Positions 41,301-50,452 of a DNA stretch of 54,669 nt are shown here, in pieces. Source of the stretch: a virus; IMG/VR virus record IMGVR_UViG_3300035698_012362, positions 1-54,669 of that record; one strand, 5' to 3'. The translations under genes were made by a program, and so were the position numbers. How positions within the stretch are numbered: position 1 is the stretch's first letter; each line of letters begins with the position of its first letter. Below the pieces are notes generated by a model. That model was not told where the DNA came from, did not search any database, and worked only from the letters and a program-made list of their open reading frames with translations.

Positions 41301-44300
41301 ATAGCAAAGACACGTTTAGATTTAATGGACTCGGATATTGGAAGGACCAACACTGACCAACAGCAATTACAGCAAGAGTACGTTAATGATAATGGAGATA
41401 CGGTTGCGGGTGATACCCAAGCAGTTGTCGACCCATTCGAAGAAGCGCTGAATGAAATGCTAGTGGGTGAACTTGATGATCCTGATATGGGTGATCGTGA
41501 ACGACTGGCCAATAAAAAAGGTTTTGCCAAGCAAGTTATGGATATGCTCGGTCAATTGGCATCTATGCCAGAAATGGGCATAGATAAAGGAGGAATGAGC
41601 AATTTCTTAAAATATATTGCAAACAGATACATACCTAAAGACAAAGACAATTTAGGTGACTTAGTAGGCACAGAGTGGAAAGGCTCCCATCCAAGCTTTA
41701 TAACTTCTGCTGAAAGAGGCATTGCTAACGAAGCGGTTAATGGGCACCGACCTGCCCGTGTTCTAAAAAAACAGACTATAGACAAGTTGTCTGCTCTTAT
41801 TAAGGACGGTGACTTTGAAAAAGCGTTAGAGCATCTTACTGAGCTCAATTTATTTGTGGAAGGACATATTGTAGGGCGTACACCAAAAAGGAACCTTGCT
41901 ACTGAGCTTAAACAAGTAATACGTAATACAGTCGCCGCTTTAAAGAAAGGTATGCCTAAGAGCCAAGTACTCGAAACATCAATGGGGCCAATACCCTATG
42001 AGTACATTACACAGTTGGGCATGGATACCGATGGTATAAAGATTGATGGGGTTAGCTATACTTCTATCGATGAATTGGTTAGAAAAATGGGCGGGACTAA
42101 AGGCGAAGGGTACGAAGGTGCATCCAGAGTAGTTCTACAAGGTTTCTTCTCTGGTCTAAGTCTACTAGCAGATATGGGAGCCACTGCTAGTAGGTTGGAT
42201 ATAAAAGGGGACACAGTTCTATATCGTCTAGAAGGCCGAGATAAGTTCGGAGCTATCACTATGCGTAAGATTAAAACCCAACAGCGTTTAGCGGCTGAGT
42301 TTATCGAGTCTAAGGGTTTTCAAGCCAGTGTGTATTTTGACACTGATAACATGACTGAGGGGGAGTACGGTACAGGCCGTAACGATTGGGTTGACGAAGA
42401 TGACCCACAGAATATTCTCTACCGCGACGAAACAGAGGCCAGTGCTTTACACAATACTGACCGTAATAATGAAGACCAAGGGGAAAGAATTGCCCTTGAG
42501 AATGTGTCAGCGTTGGGGGCAGGTCGTGATAACTCTAGCACTGACTTTAGCACCCGTACTATTAAACAAGGTACTGGTGGAACTGGGGTAACTCCTGTCA
42601 GCAAAGGTGACCATAATAGTGATGTATTCGGAACGGCACTAGACGGCAAGGAACTTTCTGACCTTAGTGACCCAGTTGATGTTAAGAGACTTAAGAAGGA
42701 ATTAACTGCTAAATACCAAACCCTTAGTAGAATGTACATGGCTATGCTTTCAGGGAAGAAGGTTTCCCTTATGAATGAAAAGCAGTTAAAGACTCTGAAT
42801 GATGTTATGCAAGAAATGGAAGTAATCAAATCCTACATAAAGAACATACCAGATACTTTTGACCAAAAATCTGACCAGAATAGTGATGTACTCGGAACGG
42901 CACTAGACGGCAAGGAACTTTCTAACCTTCCTGACCCAGTTGATGTTAATAGGCTTAAGAAGGAATTAGCTGCTAAATACCAAACCTTTAGTAGAATGTA
43001 TGTGGCTATGCTTTCAGGGACGAAGGTTTCCCTTATGAATGATAAGCAGTTAAAGACTCTGAATGATGTTATGCAAGGATTGGAAGTAATCAAATCTTAC
43101 ATTAAGTTTGCTGACGAATTTGAAGCAAACGCTGTACAGGAATATATTCTTGCCACGGAAAGAAATATCAAAGAGTATGCCGAGGCTAACAACTTAACTA
43201 TTGAGCAGGCAGAAGCCCATGTTAGATCTGAGGCAGAATTTGCACAAGCTGTACGCAAGGCTATCGAAGATAAGGAGGCTTCTCGTAAGGATTCAGAGGC
43301 ACAACTTGAGTCTAAGTGGAGAGAATCACGACCTAAACCTGCCAAAAATGAGCCAAAGTCTGAAGGAGTACCAAAGAAACCTAAAAAAGAGGTTAAGCAA
43401 GGTGAAGCTTCTGAAAGGACAGTTAGCAAGAGAGAGGAAGTAAAGGCTCGTAGGGATGCTGAAAAACAGGCAGAGCTAGATGCCAAAGAGCAAGAAGAGT
43501 TTGATGTTGCTGCTATCGAGATTGATAAGAAAAAGCGATTGGCTCTAGAGGCTGCTAGGGAAAAACAGCGCAAGCGTAGATGGAGCAAGAACGGAAAGGA
43601 CAAGGGCAAAAGGATACGCGATAATCGCCAGACTATTAAAGTTGTTAGACGTATGCGTAAAAAAGCACCCAAAGGTATATTTCGTTTTGTAGAAATGATA
43701 AATACTCGTTTAGACCGTATTCACCCTGAGATAGCGTTTAGAGCGAAGCAATATACTTTGAACGCGCAAATGAAAGCAGAGCACTTAATAACAAAAATAG
43801 CAGACATTGGGGATAGTGCCGCTGTCCAAAAAGGGTATGACGATGCTATCAAAGGCGTATATTCTCCAGAGGCCATTAAGTACCTTGCTTGGGTTAAGTA
43901 TGTCGATGACCAAATAAGGGCTAATGATCCGAACCACGTTATGCGCGATGGTCCTATTATAGCACTCAATATAAGTGCTATAGACCAAGACCGCCAAGGT
44001 TTTCTAGAGATAGTAAGAAAGGCAAAGATTCCTAACCCAGAAGCCTTTGTAGAGAGGATCTTTGCTGGTAACGGTCAAGCAGAATGGGCGGTCGATAGTA
44101 CGCCTAAAGACAGTACTCGTTCACGAACTAATCAGCTAAAAGGTGTACTCAAAGAACTAGATTCGGCAGGGTTCCTAGACAATGACGCACCGAGGCATCT
44201 AGAGCATTACGCTCATGGTGCGGCTTCTTGGTCTATGTGGAATAAGTATATGGGCAAGGACGGTGATCCTAACTTTGAGTTTAATCGAATGAAAAATGAA

Positions 44301-45431
44301 GTGCATCCTGCTAATCACGGTGAGATGCAGAGACTAATGGCGGGGATTACAGGTAAGAATGCCCAGAACATTAATCCATACTTAACTAAATTTAATTCGG
44401 CTGCACTCGCATTTCAGACAGCGACAGTTCTTTGGTTCTCGGCAGTTGCCAGTATACCCGAGCTTGGTTCTATTGTTACCCGACACAGAGGCGAAATAGA
44501 CGGATTGGGCAGTGAGTTTAGAAAGGTGTTAAGCGGTACAGGCCGTGAGGACTTACGCACATTTGCCCGAGATATGGGGATAATCAGTCATGAGGTTATT
44601 CAACATGCTTTGCAGAGGTTATATGCAATGGATGCGTTGACCACTGGGCGTACCGCGCAAAAGATAACTTCTACAGTGTTTGAGCTTAATAGACAGAATT
44701 GGCTAACTGAGATAAATAGAGCTTTGGCAGCGTCTACAGGTAGGCGTTTCCTAGAGGCGCACGCTACTTCAGATACCGAACGGTCTAAGCGTATGCTCGC
44801 TGAGCTAGAGATCGATGCTAAGACGATTAAAGAGTACATGGCTAACCCATCACTCGATACAAAGGCAGGGAGAGCTTACCGTGATGCACTACATAGATTC
44901 GTAAACGAGTCGGTGACTAACCCTCACCATTCTCAATTGCCTTTGATTGCCACAGACCCGAGGTTTGCAGTGTTCACTTCTCTTAAGAAATTCTTTTACG
45001 GTTTTTATGACAACGTGCACAAGTCTGTTTACCGCGAGAGTCAGAACAGTGATGGAAAAGCTTTGCAGATGGTTATAGCAACTGGGCTTACACTAGTTCC
45101 ACTTGCTATGATGTCTGAAATGCTAAGAGAATACATAAAGTACCCGTTTGGAAACCCAAGAGGGGATCGAACCTTAAGTGAGTTCGTTAACCAAAGCCTT
45201 TTGGCTACTGGTGGACTTGGGCCATATAGCATGGCACAGTTGCCATACGAAATGAGTGAATATGGAAAGAACCCACTTGTAGTAGCGGCGGGCCCAACTA
45301 CTGGCTATTTCGTTGATATGTTTGCAGGGGATTTATCGGTTGAGAGGCACATCCCCTTAGTCTCACAGTTGCCTTGGGCACGTAAGGCGGTACGCGAAGC
45401 AAGAAAAGATATTTTTAAAGGTGATGAATAA
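38334..45431 (+). CDS. Giant ejection protein (2365 residues) with N-terminal SNase-like domain
   Basis: Residues about 13-101 match staphylococcal nuclease: VDGDT (D15, D17, T18), HRALGFNSPE (R31, E39), YGREL (R75) and NLIAGGMA. The residue equal to SNase D40 is N36. Next come a Gly/Ala hydrophobic region (about 235-430) likely to be membrane-active, a long charged region (450-900), and a tandem 88-residue repeat (42615-43106, about residues 1428-1591). The C-terminal 500 residues (SLKKFFYGFYDNVHKS, TLVPLAMMSEMLREY) look like a large-polyvalent-protein-associated domain. Such multi-domain proteins ride in the virion and enter the host first; the nuclease would act on entry. No RNA polymerase motif was seen. 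Confidence 0.85.
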   Translation: MNLLEQLIAEGKNVDGDTVYSGEGDDKVGHRALGFNSPEITKNHPNAEGAKNLLSELVQEGAKANDTGDQGHYGRELTDITYPDGENVSSNLIAGGMASPTLSSNQAEQDSEMYGNIRQAFGMERTTDETINRYTSGRESIDDMIIQIGRRINGQKSGISDSRGSLSRSWDRGEEDAKMSLGGAINYIGDRLDSDIMRNYGKEMFTEAQNANTFNSRAIETYEEIEDAGDAFTYGVETFGEALPGLLVDVGITAATLGASAPAILARRVASTALSKMIASRAATGAGISAGIQSGGAMEAELEAQGSENNPFASLGAGIVSGAMTKLPVGVVLDRVLGSLDSKAGKFVGEKIIKGFQTAGIGAAVEMPTSFVESLSSQMIQNIALKKENAEVDLNMVIDDSLRGMFGGAAFGGGSYAIANGVKYSYDKAKEKMEWDGWERDEEGNIKKYESEVPAPNEAPISEEDSKRMDDAIDAGTYEKGNEEAKDKYWKDNNEKYGKDNDWSEKYGQDHTDLPNLNSKDYERVEGVLLKEGKPITYKEVESAIENGSITEDEVTRYLMDDVSGQDNDVIGKYDVDQYTTWLGEAFYRVMDKVRNNEIKLPKKTLALLAQADKTKNTEDVKKAIKAISPRLHGFINRKAKSFKTKEMWQSFRSPETKKTAKDVGASKREAAGKDPIKKVKDPITTKQGENETTGKSDLELSKEGVTPDTSEAKPKTIQQRVKKAEEVEKSMREKLVTIISKIFDRENDTSKNSEGSKSMVPEKASYKEQLKFIAKALVTSTPSDRTEFERKQIAASRDLEAVDEATVWSDLKDIAVAYLGEDYNDTKIDKVLFNLTDDEKQKITFAEVYDESGYLFFSRKEDSPAPKNPSTDLPKFMLEPDAEDRVNNDTNQKLKEEALFKVAKARLIHKILDTALNSNKNDIKAATKAEGKKSAPAKQTPATTFERMKKEAGNKDGDAQIKSLYESVKSAMGSKDKKVIAAVKVILDIAKTRLDLMDSDIGRTNTDQQQLQQEYVNDNGDTVAGDTQAVVDPFEEALNEMLVGELDDPDMGDRERLANKKGFAKQVMDMLGQLASMPEMGIDKGGMSNFLKYIANRYIPKDKDNLGDLVGTEWKGSHPSFITSAERGIANEAVNGHRPARVLKKQTIDKLSALIKDGDFEKALEHLTELNLFVEGHIVGRTPKRNLATELKQVIRNTVAALKKGMPKSQVLETSMGPIPYEYITQLGMDTDGIKIDGVSYTSIDELVRKMGGTKGEGYEGASRVVLQGFFSGLSLLADMGATASRLDIKGDTVLYRLEGRDKFGAITMRKIKTQQRLAAEFIESKGFQASVYFDTDNMTEGEYGTGRNDWVDEDDPQNILYRDETEASALHNTDRNNEDQGERIALENVSALGAGRDNSSTDFSTRTIKQGTGGTGVTPVSKGDHNSDVFGTALDGKELSDLSDPVDVKRLKKELTAKYQTLSRMYMAMLSGKKVSLMNEKQLKTLNDVMQEMEVIKSYIKNIPDTFDQKSDQNSDVLGTALDGKELSNLPDPVDVNRLKKELAAKYQTFSRMYVAMLSGTKVSLMNDKQLKTLNDVMQGLEVIKSYIKFADEFEANAVQEYILATERNIKEYAEANNLTIEQAEAHVRSEAEFAQAVRKAIEDKEASRKDSEAQLESKWRESRPKPAKNEPKSEGVPKKPKKEVKQGEASERTVSKREEVKARRDAEKQAELDAKEQEEFDVAAIEIDKKKRLALEAAREKQRKRRWSKNGKDKGKRIRDNRQTIKVVRRMRKKAPKGIFRFVEMINTRLDRIHPEIAFRAKQYTLNAQMKAEHLITKIADIGDSAAVQKGYDDAIKGVYSPEAIKYLAWVKYVDDQIRANDPNHVMRDGPIIALNISAIDQDRQGFLEIVRKAKIPNPEAFVERIFAGNGQAEWAVDSTPKDSTRSRTNQLKGVLKELDSAGFLDNDAPRHLEHYAHGAASWSMWNKYMGKDGDPNFEFNRMKNEVHPANHGEMQRLMAGITGKNAQNINPYLTKFNSAALAFQTATVLWFSAVASIPELGSIVTRHRGEIDGLGSEFRKVLSGTGREDLRTFARDMGIISHEVIQHALQRLYAMDALTTGRTAQKITSTVFELNRQNWLTEINRALAASTGRRFLEAHATSDTERSKRMLAELEIDAKTIKEYMANPSLDTKAGRAYRDALHRFVNESVTNPHHSQLPLIATDPRFAVFTSLKKFFYGFYDNVHKSVYRESQNSDGKALQMVIATGLTLVPLAMMSEMLREYIKYPFGNPRGDRTLSEFVNQSLLATGGLGPYSMAQLPYEMSEYGKNPLVVAAGPTTGYFVDMFAGDLSVERHIPLVSQLPWARKAVREARKDIFKGDE
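42615..43106 (+). repeat. Tandem 264-bp duplication in the giant gene
   Basis: Two copies (from 42615 and from 42879) share nearly the same DNA, in frame. Each encodes SDV(F/L)GTALDGKELS...SYIK. The protein repeat period is 88 residues. Small differences show some divergence after duplication. Confidence 0.85.
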
Positions 45432-47143
45432 TGCTTATATTGGTAACAGAATTTAAAGGCACTGCGCCCCGACTTAATCCAGAGCAGTTACTAGACGGCT
45501 TGAGCGTTAAAGCAGAGAATTTAGACATGTCTGAGACATTGCAGGGTTGGTGTGTGCCACTTGATCTTAGCGCGTCGGTGCCAGCAGTTTCCACTCACCT
45601 TTTCCATTATGCAGACACTTATTGGTTTGCTTGGAACATGCCTACTTATGCTGTCGAAGACCCGTTACTTAACGACCCTTTTGATACGGTAGTCATAACT
45701 GATGATGCGTTTCCCAAAATAACTAGAATCGATGTTGCTACTGGGGGGAGTGTTTTCCCTAACGTCACCTATCGTTTGGGTGTACCTATTCCTGATACTG
45801 CAACTTTATTGGTCGAAGACAATGAAGATTACACAGGTGATGCTGTGGGCGACCCAGATTACGATCCTCTTAACCTGGACTTATTTCTAACGAGCTATAA
45901 ATTAGTTCTGGTAGATAGGTGGGGTAGAGTCGGCCCTTCTTCAGTTCCAACCATCGATGTCGACATTCGTGAGTATGATAATGAAATGGTAAAGAAGGTG
46001 ACGATTACACTTCCTGCCGTTCCTACTGGATACCCTCTACTTACTGGATCCGCAAAATGGTATATCTATCGTCTTAATAATAGTTCATCAGGTGATGGTA
46101 TATACCAGTTCTTGGCAGAAGTAGGTGTAACAGTTCCTACCTATGTAGATAAGATAACTTCGGGGGATCTCCAAGAAGGGTTGCTGTCGGAAGACTGGAT
46201 AGGCCCACCAGACGATAACATAACTACGTTTAGCAACGGGCCTCTACAGCACATTTGTGTAATGAGCGAAGCCTTCTTGTGCGGACACAATGAAAAGATG
46301 GTTTGTTTTTCTGAGCCAAAGGTTAGCCATGCTTGGCCTACTGAATATTACATGGTTTTTAGTGAGAAGCTTGTCAGAACTATAAACTATGGTGCTGATG
46401 TTGTAGTCCTTACAAATGACCACCCATATCTAGTGTCGGGTGTACACCCAGCTTCGGTAAGCAGGCTTAGACTTGCTAAACCTGCACCTGCTATTAATAG
46501 CGAGGCTGTTGTAGAAGTCGCTGGTGCCGTCTTGTATGCAGGTAAGCGCGGTCTATGGGCATTTTCTAATACAGAAGTTAACTTAATCTCAGAGCCTTTC
46601 TACACCGCTAAAGAGTGGAAGGATCTAAACCCTCTAACAATGCGCTTTAGCCGGCACGAAGATTTGCTTATCATCTTATTGGATGATGGAAGAGTGTTAG
46701 TGTTCGACCCTTCGACTCCGCAAAAAGGTGTAAGTACTGTTAGCTTAGAAATGAAAGCGGTTTACACTGATCCTGAAACTGAGGCATTAATCTTTACGAA
46801 TAACAGTGGTGATTTATTTGAGTTCGATGGAGGCTCTACTTTTATGGCCATTGATTATGAGAGTAAACACTACCGTACTCACCAAGGGAAAAACCTTTAC
46901 TGTGCTCGAGTTCGTGCAAACAAGTACCCGGTTACTGTTACCTTCGTTGGTGAGCGTATTGTTAAAGAGGGTGAAACTGTTGCGGAGCAGTATAGTTACA
47001 GCAAAGAGGTGATAAACGATACGTTTTTCTATGTGCCTACTGAAAGTAATACAGTTGAGTGGTTTTTCAGGGTGCAAGGTGACGTAGACATAAGGTCAAT
47101 AGGACAAGCATCATCGGTGCAGGAGCTCAATAAAGATGTCTAA
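45431..47143 (+). CDS. Tail/DNA-stabilisation protein, P22 gp10-like beta-propeller
   Basis: 570 residues, beta-rich with repeated short strands, as in the packaged-DNA stabilisation protein of P22-like phages (nozzle beneath the adaptor). Segments such as GPLQHICVMSEAFLCGH, KVSHAWPTEYYMVFS and VVEVAGAVLYAGKRGLW have the look of beta-propeller blades. It overlaps the giant gene by one base and the fibre gene by eight. It would seal the tail after packaging and hold the fibres. Confidence 0.75.
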   Translation: MLILVTEFKGTAPRLNPEQLLDGLSVKAENLDMSETLQGWCVPLDLSASVPAVSTHLFHYADTYWFAWNMPTYAVEDPLLNDPFDTVVITDDAFPKITRIDVATGGSVFPNVTYRLGVPIPDTATLLVEDNEDYTGDAVGDPDYDPLNLDLFLTSYKLVLVDRWGRVGPSSVPTIDVDIREYDNEMVKKVTITLPAVPTGYPLLTGSAKWYIYRLNNSSSGDGIYQFLAEVGVTVPTYVDKITSGDLQEGLLSEDWIGPPDDNITTFSNGPLQHICVMSEAFLCGHNEKMVCFSEPKVSHAWPTEYYMVFSEKLVRTINYGADVVVLTNDHPYLVSGVHPASVSRLRLAKPAPAINSEAVVEVAGAVLYAGKRGLWAFSNTEVNLISEPFYTAKEWKDLNPLTMRFSRHEDLLIILLDDGRVLVFDPSTPQKGVSTVSLEMKAVYTDPETEALIFTNNSGDLFEFDGGSTFMAIDYESKHYRTHQGKNLYCARVRANKYPVTVTFVGERIVKEGETVAEQYSYSKEVINDTFFYVPTESNTVEWFFRVQGDVDIRSIGQASSVQELNKDV

Positions 47144-50100
47144 ACGCCAACCCAGTGTTCCACCAGTACCACAGCTCGGTAAAGACCTTCAGCATTTGCG
47201 TCCGTTTTTGAACTCTTTGCGTGAGTCTATGCAGATATTAGGTGGAGCTAAACGTGGTAATCAATTGGACGAGGCTGTCACATATAGAGACCTTCGAGGT
47301 TTAGACCTGTCTAAGCTTGGTGTGGTTGGTGGTTCAGGTAGCGGTTCAGGTAGTGGTTCAGGTAATGGTGGAGGAACTACTCCTGTTGATCCAGAAGTCG
47401 AGTTGCCTACTCAGCCTACGAACGTTGTGCTTACCCCTTTTACTGGAGGCATAGTTGTTGCGTGGGATGGTACAGCTTTTTCTGGGTACTCACATACGAA
47501 TATCTACGTTCAGTCTGATTTGCCTACTGGTGGACTTCCATCATTGCCACCAAACTTGAATCAGATTACCCAACTGGCCTATGCCGCAACAGGGCAAGTC
47601 GAGTTCGTTGCCCTACCTCAAGAAATGGGGGCATACATTTGGGTTGCACACGTAAACTTGGACGGTGTGGTGAGTGCAGTACATAAACCAGGAGGCGACT
47701 ACGCTATTTCACTGCTTGCTGTTGGCACTATACTACAAGGAATATCTGACGGCATATCCGCTGAGTTTTTTACACCAGAGCTACAGGAACAACTAAATAT
47801 CATAGACTCTTACGACTTTGATGCGATTAGCAATACTGCTGATGAGGCCGCGGCCGAAGCTTCGTCAACTACTGCTGATTTGCTCGCACAGTTTGGACCT
47901 GCTTACGCTGAATGGGTTATAGCGAAAGATAATATTTTAAGCATAGGGGGTCAAGGCGAAAGCACTGCCCAAGACCTCGAGGATCAATTTGGAATTAACT
48001 ACACAGACTGGTTAGCAGAAAAGGATAAGATTAGGTTAAATATTGACGAAGTGGATATTATAAACACCAATCTTACGGTAGAGTTTGGTGAAAACTTTGC
48101 TATTTGGGATCAAAATTTAATCACGGTAGCTAACACTGACTTAGCGTTTAGCGCCCGAGAAACTACACTAAACGCTACATTTGGTGAAGATTATTCTGAA
48201 TACAATGAAAACATCACTACTCTGACAAACGATAGTATTGCTATAGGTGTTATTGAAAGTGAGTTAATAGCAGAATTTGGCGAGGACTATTCTGTTTGGA
48301 GGGAAACCGTACTCATTGTGGCAGACGAGATTGGTGCGGCTGCGTCTATTAAGGAAGAACTTGATATAGCATTTGGCGTTGATTATGCTACTTATGAATC
48401 TAACGTCGAACTCATGATTGTTAATGAGGGCGCCATTTCATCAATAAGTCAGGACCTCGAGCTTACATTTGGCGTTGGGTATGGCGCGTATTCAGACGTT
48501 CGCCAGTTAGCTATTGATGCGGACGCGGCTACAGGGAATATTGAAACTAGCCTAGTTATTGCTTTTGGTGAAAACTTTGCTGATTACACAGATGTAGTTA
48601 ACCTTACCGCTACGAATGATGGAGCTATTGGTGATATTGAGACTTCATTGACCACACAGTTCGGGGCAAACTTTGCAGATTACAGTACGGTCGTACAGTT
48701 AGGCACTACAAACGAGGAGTCGATAGGCACTATTGAGACTACGTTGACTACACAGTTTGGGGAGAACTTTGCAGACTATAATATGGTCGTTGCATTGGGG
48801 AATAGCAACGAGGACTCGATAGGCATTATACAGACTTCATTGATCACACAGTTCGGGGCAAACTTTGCAGATTACAATACGGTGGTGCAATTGGGCATTA
48901 GTAACGAGGACTCCATAGGGATTATCGAGACTTCACTGACTACTAACTTTGGGGCAAACTTTGCAGACTATAATACGGCTGTTGCATTGGGGACTACCAA
49001 TAAGAATTCAATAGGAACTATAAACACATCGTTGACTACCCAGTTCGGGGCAAACTTTGCGACATATGAGTCTAATATGGACTTATTAACGACTACTTCT
49101 GATTCTACGATAACAATTAAGAATAGTCTTATATCTACTTTTGGTGAGGGGTATGCAGATTACACAACTATAGCCACGTTAACAGGCACGAATAAGACAT
49201 CAATAGGAACTATAAATACAGCGTTGATCACTAACTTTGGGGCAAACTTTGCAGATTATAATACAGTCGTCGCATTGGGTATTACCAATGAAGACTCGAT
49301 AGGTACTATAGAAACATCATTGACTACTCAGTTTGGCGAGAACTTTGCTGATTATAATACTACTGTGCAATTGGCTACTGATGCAGATCTCGCAGTTACA
49401 TCAATAACAAATTCATTAAAGGCCATGTCTGGGGACAATTCTGTTGAGATAGAGGATTTTGCTACGGTTGTAGTTGATGCAGGAGAGGAGTCGTATTTAG
49501 CCCAATGGGGTATCAAAACTATTGCCGATGACGTAGAAAAAGGTGTTGGGTTCATAAATAACAATGGCAACACACTTTTCTACATCGATGCCGCTAATGT
49601 TATAATTGGGGATGTTTCAGCAACAGGTATTGTGTACCCATTCCAAGTCCAAGATAACAAGGTTTATATCAGAGACACTACTATTCGCACAGCTTACATC
49701 GAGCAACTTACTGCCAATTATATTACAACACAATCACTCACTGTTACTGACTGGTTACTTATTGGAGGCAGGTTGCTTACAACTGAGATAAACACCTTAC
49801 CAAACGGGCAATTCAATAGTGCATACAATTTCAATGTCGATTCCAATGGAACCATGAGGTGTGTTAATGCTTCTATATCAGGGACATTACTTTCTGTCGA
49901 CGGTGTATTCACAGGAACGTTGACAGGGGTAGATGGTACTTTTGATGGCACAGTTTATGCGGCAAACCTAGAAGGGGATGTATTGGACAGGAGGGTAGAG
50001 ATTTACGCCAATCTCGGATTTACTATTAACTCAGGTAATCCATCTGTTGAGATATTTAGTTTTACTGTTCAGCCAACAGCAACACTTACTAAGTCGAGAA

Positions 50101-50411
50101 CATTATTAATAGATGGTATGAAAATCAGGACATACAGTTTTACCGATAGCGTTATACGTTTAGTATTGTTCAGGAATAATGTAGAAGTGGAGAGTCAGTT
50201 TGTCGCTACTAATGAAGTCGACACTAGCCTGATATATCACACCATCCCCGAAAATCTTGGAAACCAAGCCAATGTATTCAGAGTGGAGATTATGCAACGA
50301 AATAGTTCCAGTACCCACACCGTAGGTTTAAACAGCAGTGCTATAGTGTTTGACATATTTAGGGATGGTAGTAGTCTGACTAACTACCTACCAGTTTTCC
50401 CATCATTGTAA
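47136..50411 (+). CDS. Tail fibre: 32-residue repeats and lambda-J-like C-terminal region
   Basis: 1091 residues. The N-terminal 70 residues end in a Gly/Ser linker (GSGSGSGSGNGGG). A fibronectin-like beta domain follows (about 90-200: PTNVVLTPFTGGIVVAWDG). Then 16 copies of a 32-residue unit with the core FGxxFADY occupy about 252-750. The C-terminus (WGIKTIADDVEKGVGFINNN, VYIRDTTIRTAYIEQLTANY) resembles the DUF1983 end of lambda host-specificity protein J. It should form the distal fibre that meets the receptor, anchored to the gp10-like nozzle by its N-terminus. J-type ends are usual on siphovirus tips, so this is a mosaic. Confidence 0.85.
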   Translation: MSKRQPSVPPVPQLGKDLQHLRPFLNSLRESMQILGGAKRGNQLDEAVTYRDLRGLDLSKLGVVGGSGSGSGSGSGNGGGTTPVDPEVELPTQPTNVVLTPFTGGIVVAWDGTAFSGYSHTNIYVQSDLPTGGLPSLPPNLNQITQLAYAATGQVEFVALPQEMGAYIWVAHVNLDGVVSAVHKPGGDYAISLLAVGTILQGISDGISAEFFTPELQEQLNIIDSYDFDAISNTADEAAAEASSTTADLLAQFGPAYAEWVIAKDNILSIGGQGESTAQDLEDQFGINYTDWLAEKDKIRLNIDEVDIINTNLTVEFGENFAIWDQNLITVANTDLAFSARETTLNATFGEDYSEYNENITTLTNDSIAIGVIESELIAEFGEDYSVWRETVLIVADEIGAAASIKEELDIAFGVDYATYESNVELMIVNEGAISSISQDLELTFGVGYGAYSDVRQLAIDADAATGNIETSLVIAFGENFADYTDVVNLTATNDGAIGDIETSLTTQFGANFADYSTVVQLGTTNEESIGTIETTLTTQFGENFADYNMVVALGNSNEDSIGIIQTSLITQFGANFADYNTVVQLGISNEDSIGIIETSLTTNFGANFADYNTAVALGTTNKNSIGTINTSLTTQFGANFATYESNMDLLTTTSDSTITIKNSLISTFGEGYADYTTIATLTGTNKTSIGTINTALITNFGANFADYNTVVALGITNEDSIGTIETSLTTQFGENFADYNTTVQLATDADLAVTSITNSLKAMSGDNSVEIEDFATVVVDAGEESYLAQWGIKTIADDVEKGVGFINNNGNTLFYIDAANVIIGDVSATGIVYPFQVQDNKVYIRDTTIRTAYIEQLTANYITTQSLTVTDWLLIGGRLLTTEINTLPNGQFNSAYNFNVDSNGTMRCVNASISGTLLSVDGVFTGTLTGVDGTFDGTVYAANLEGDVLDRRVEIYANLGFTINSGNPSVEIFSFTVQPTATLTKSRTLLIDGMKIRTYSFTDSVIRLVLFRNNVEVESQFVATNEVDTSLIYHTIPENLGNQANVFRVEIMQRNSSSTHTVGLNSSAIVFDIFRDGSSLTNYLPVFPSL
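47890..49380 (+). repeat. 96-bp coding repeats in the tail fibre gene (16 units)
   Basis: The FGxxFADY core appears 16 times at 96-bp spacing. The last eight are closest in sequence, with almost the same DNA around FGANFADYNTVV. Earlier copies have diverged more. Copy-number change by recombination is expected. Confidence 0.85.
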
Positions 50412-50414
50412 TTC

Positions 50415-50423
50415 TGCTATAAT
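50415..50423 (+). promoter_or_regulatory. Candidate extended -10 promoter for the adhesin gene
   Basis: TGCTATAAT has a perfect TATAAT with an extended TGn. The gap between the fibre stop (50411) and adhesin ATG (50453) is only 41 bases. A matching -35 is weak (TTTCCC). Also GGAG eight bases before the ATG. Confidence 0.45.
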
Positions 50424-50452
50424 TCGATTATGCAATATTTGGAGATACATAA

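Noticed and set aside
43097-43672. 191-codon leftward frame inside the giant gene
   Set aside because: Ser/Leu-rich antisense shadow of a Lys/Glu-rich coding region, with no promoter or ribosome site.
38334-45431. Virion RNA polymerase of the N4 type
   Set aside because: No RNA polymerase motif was recognised; the domains seen are SNase-like, hydrophobic and polyvalent-type.
47136-50411. Diversity-generating retroelement target
   Set aside because: No reverse transcriptase gene or template repeat was seen; variation is among tandem repeats only.
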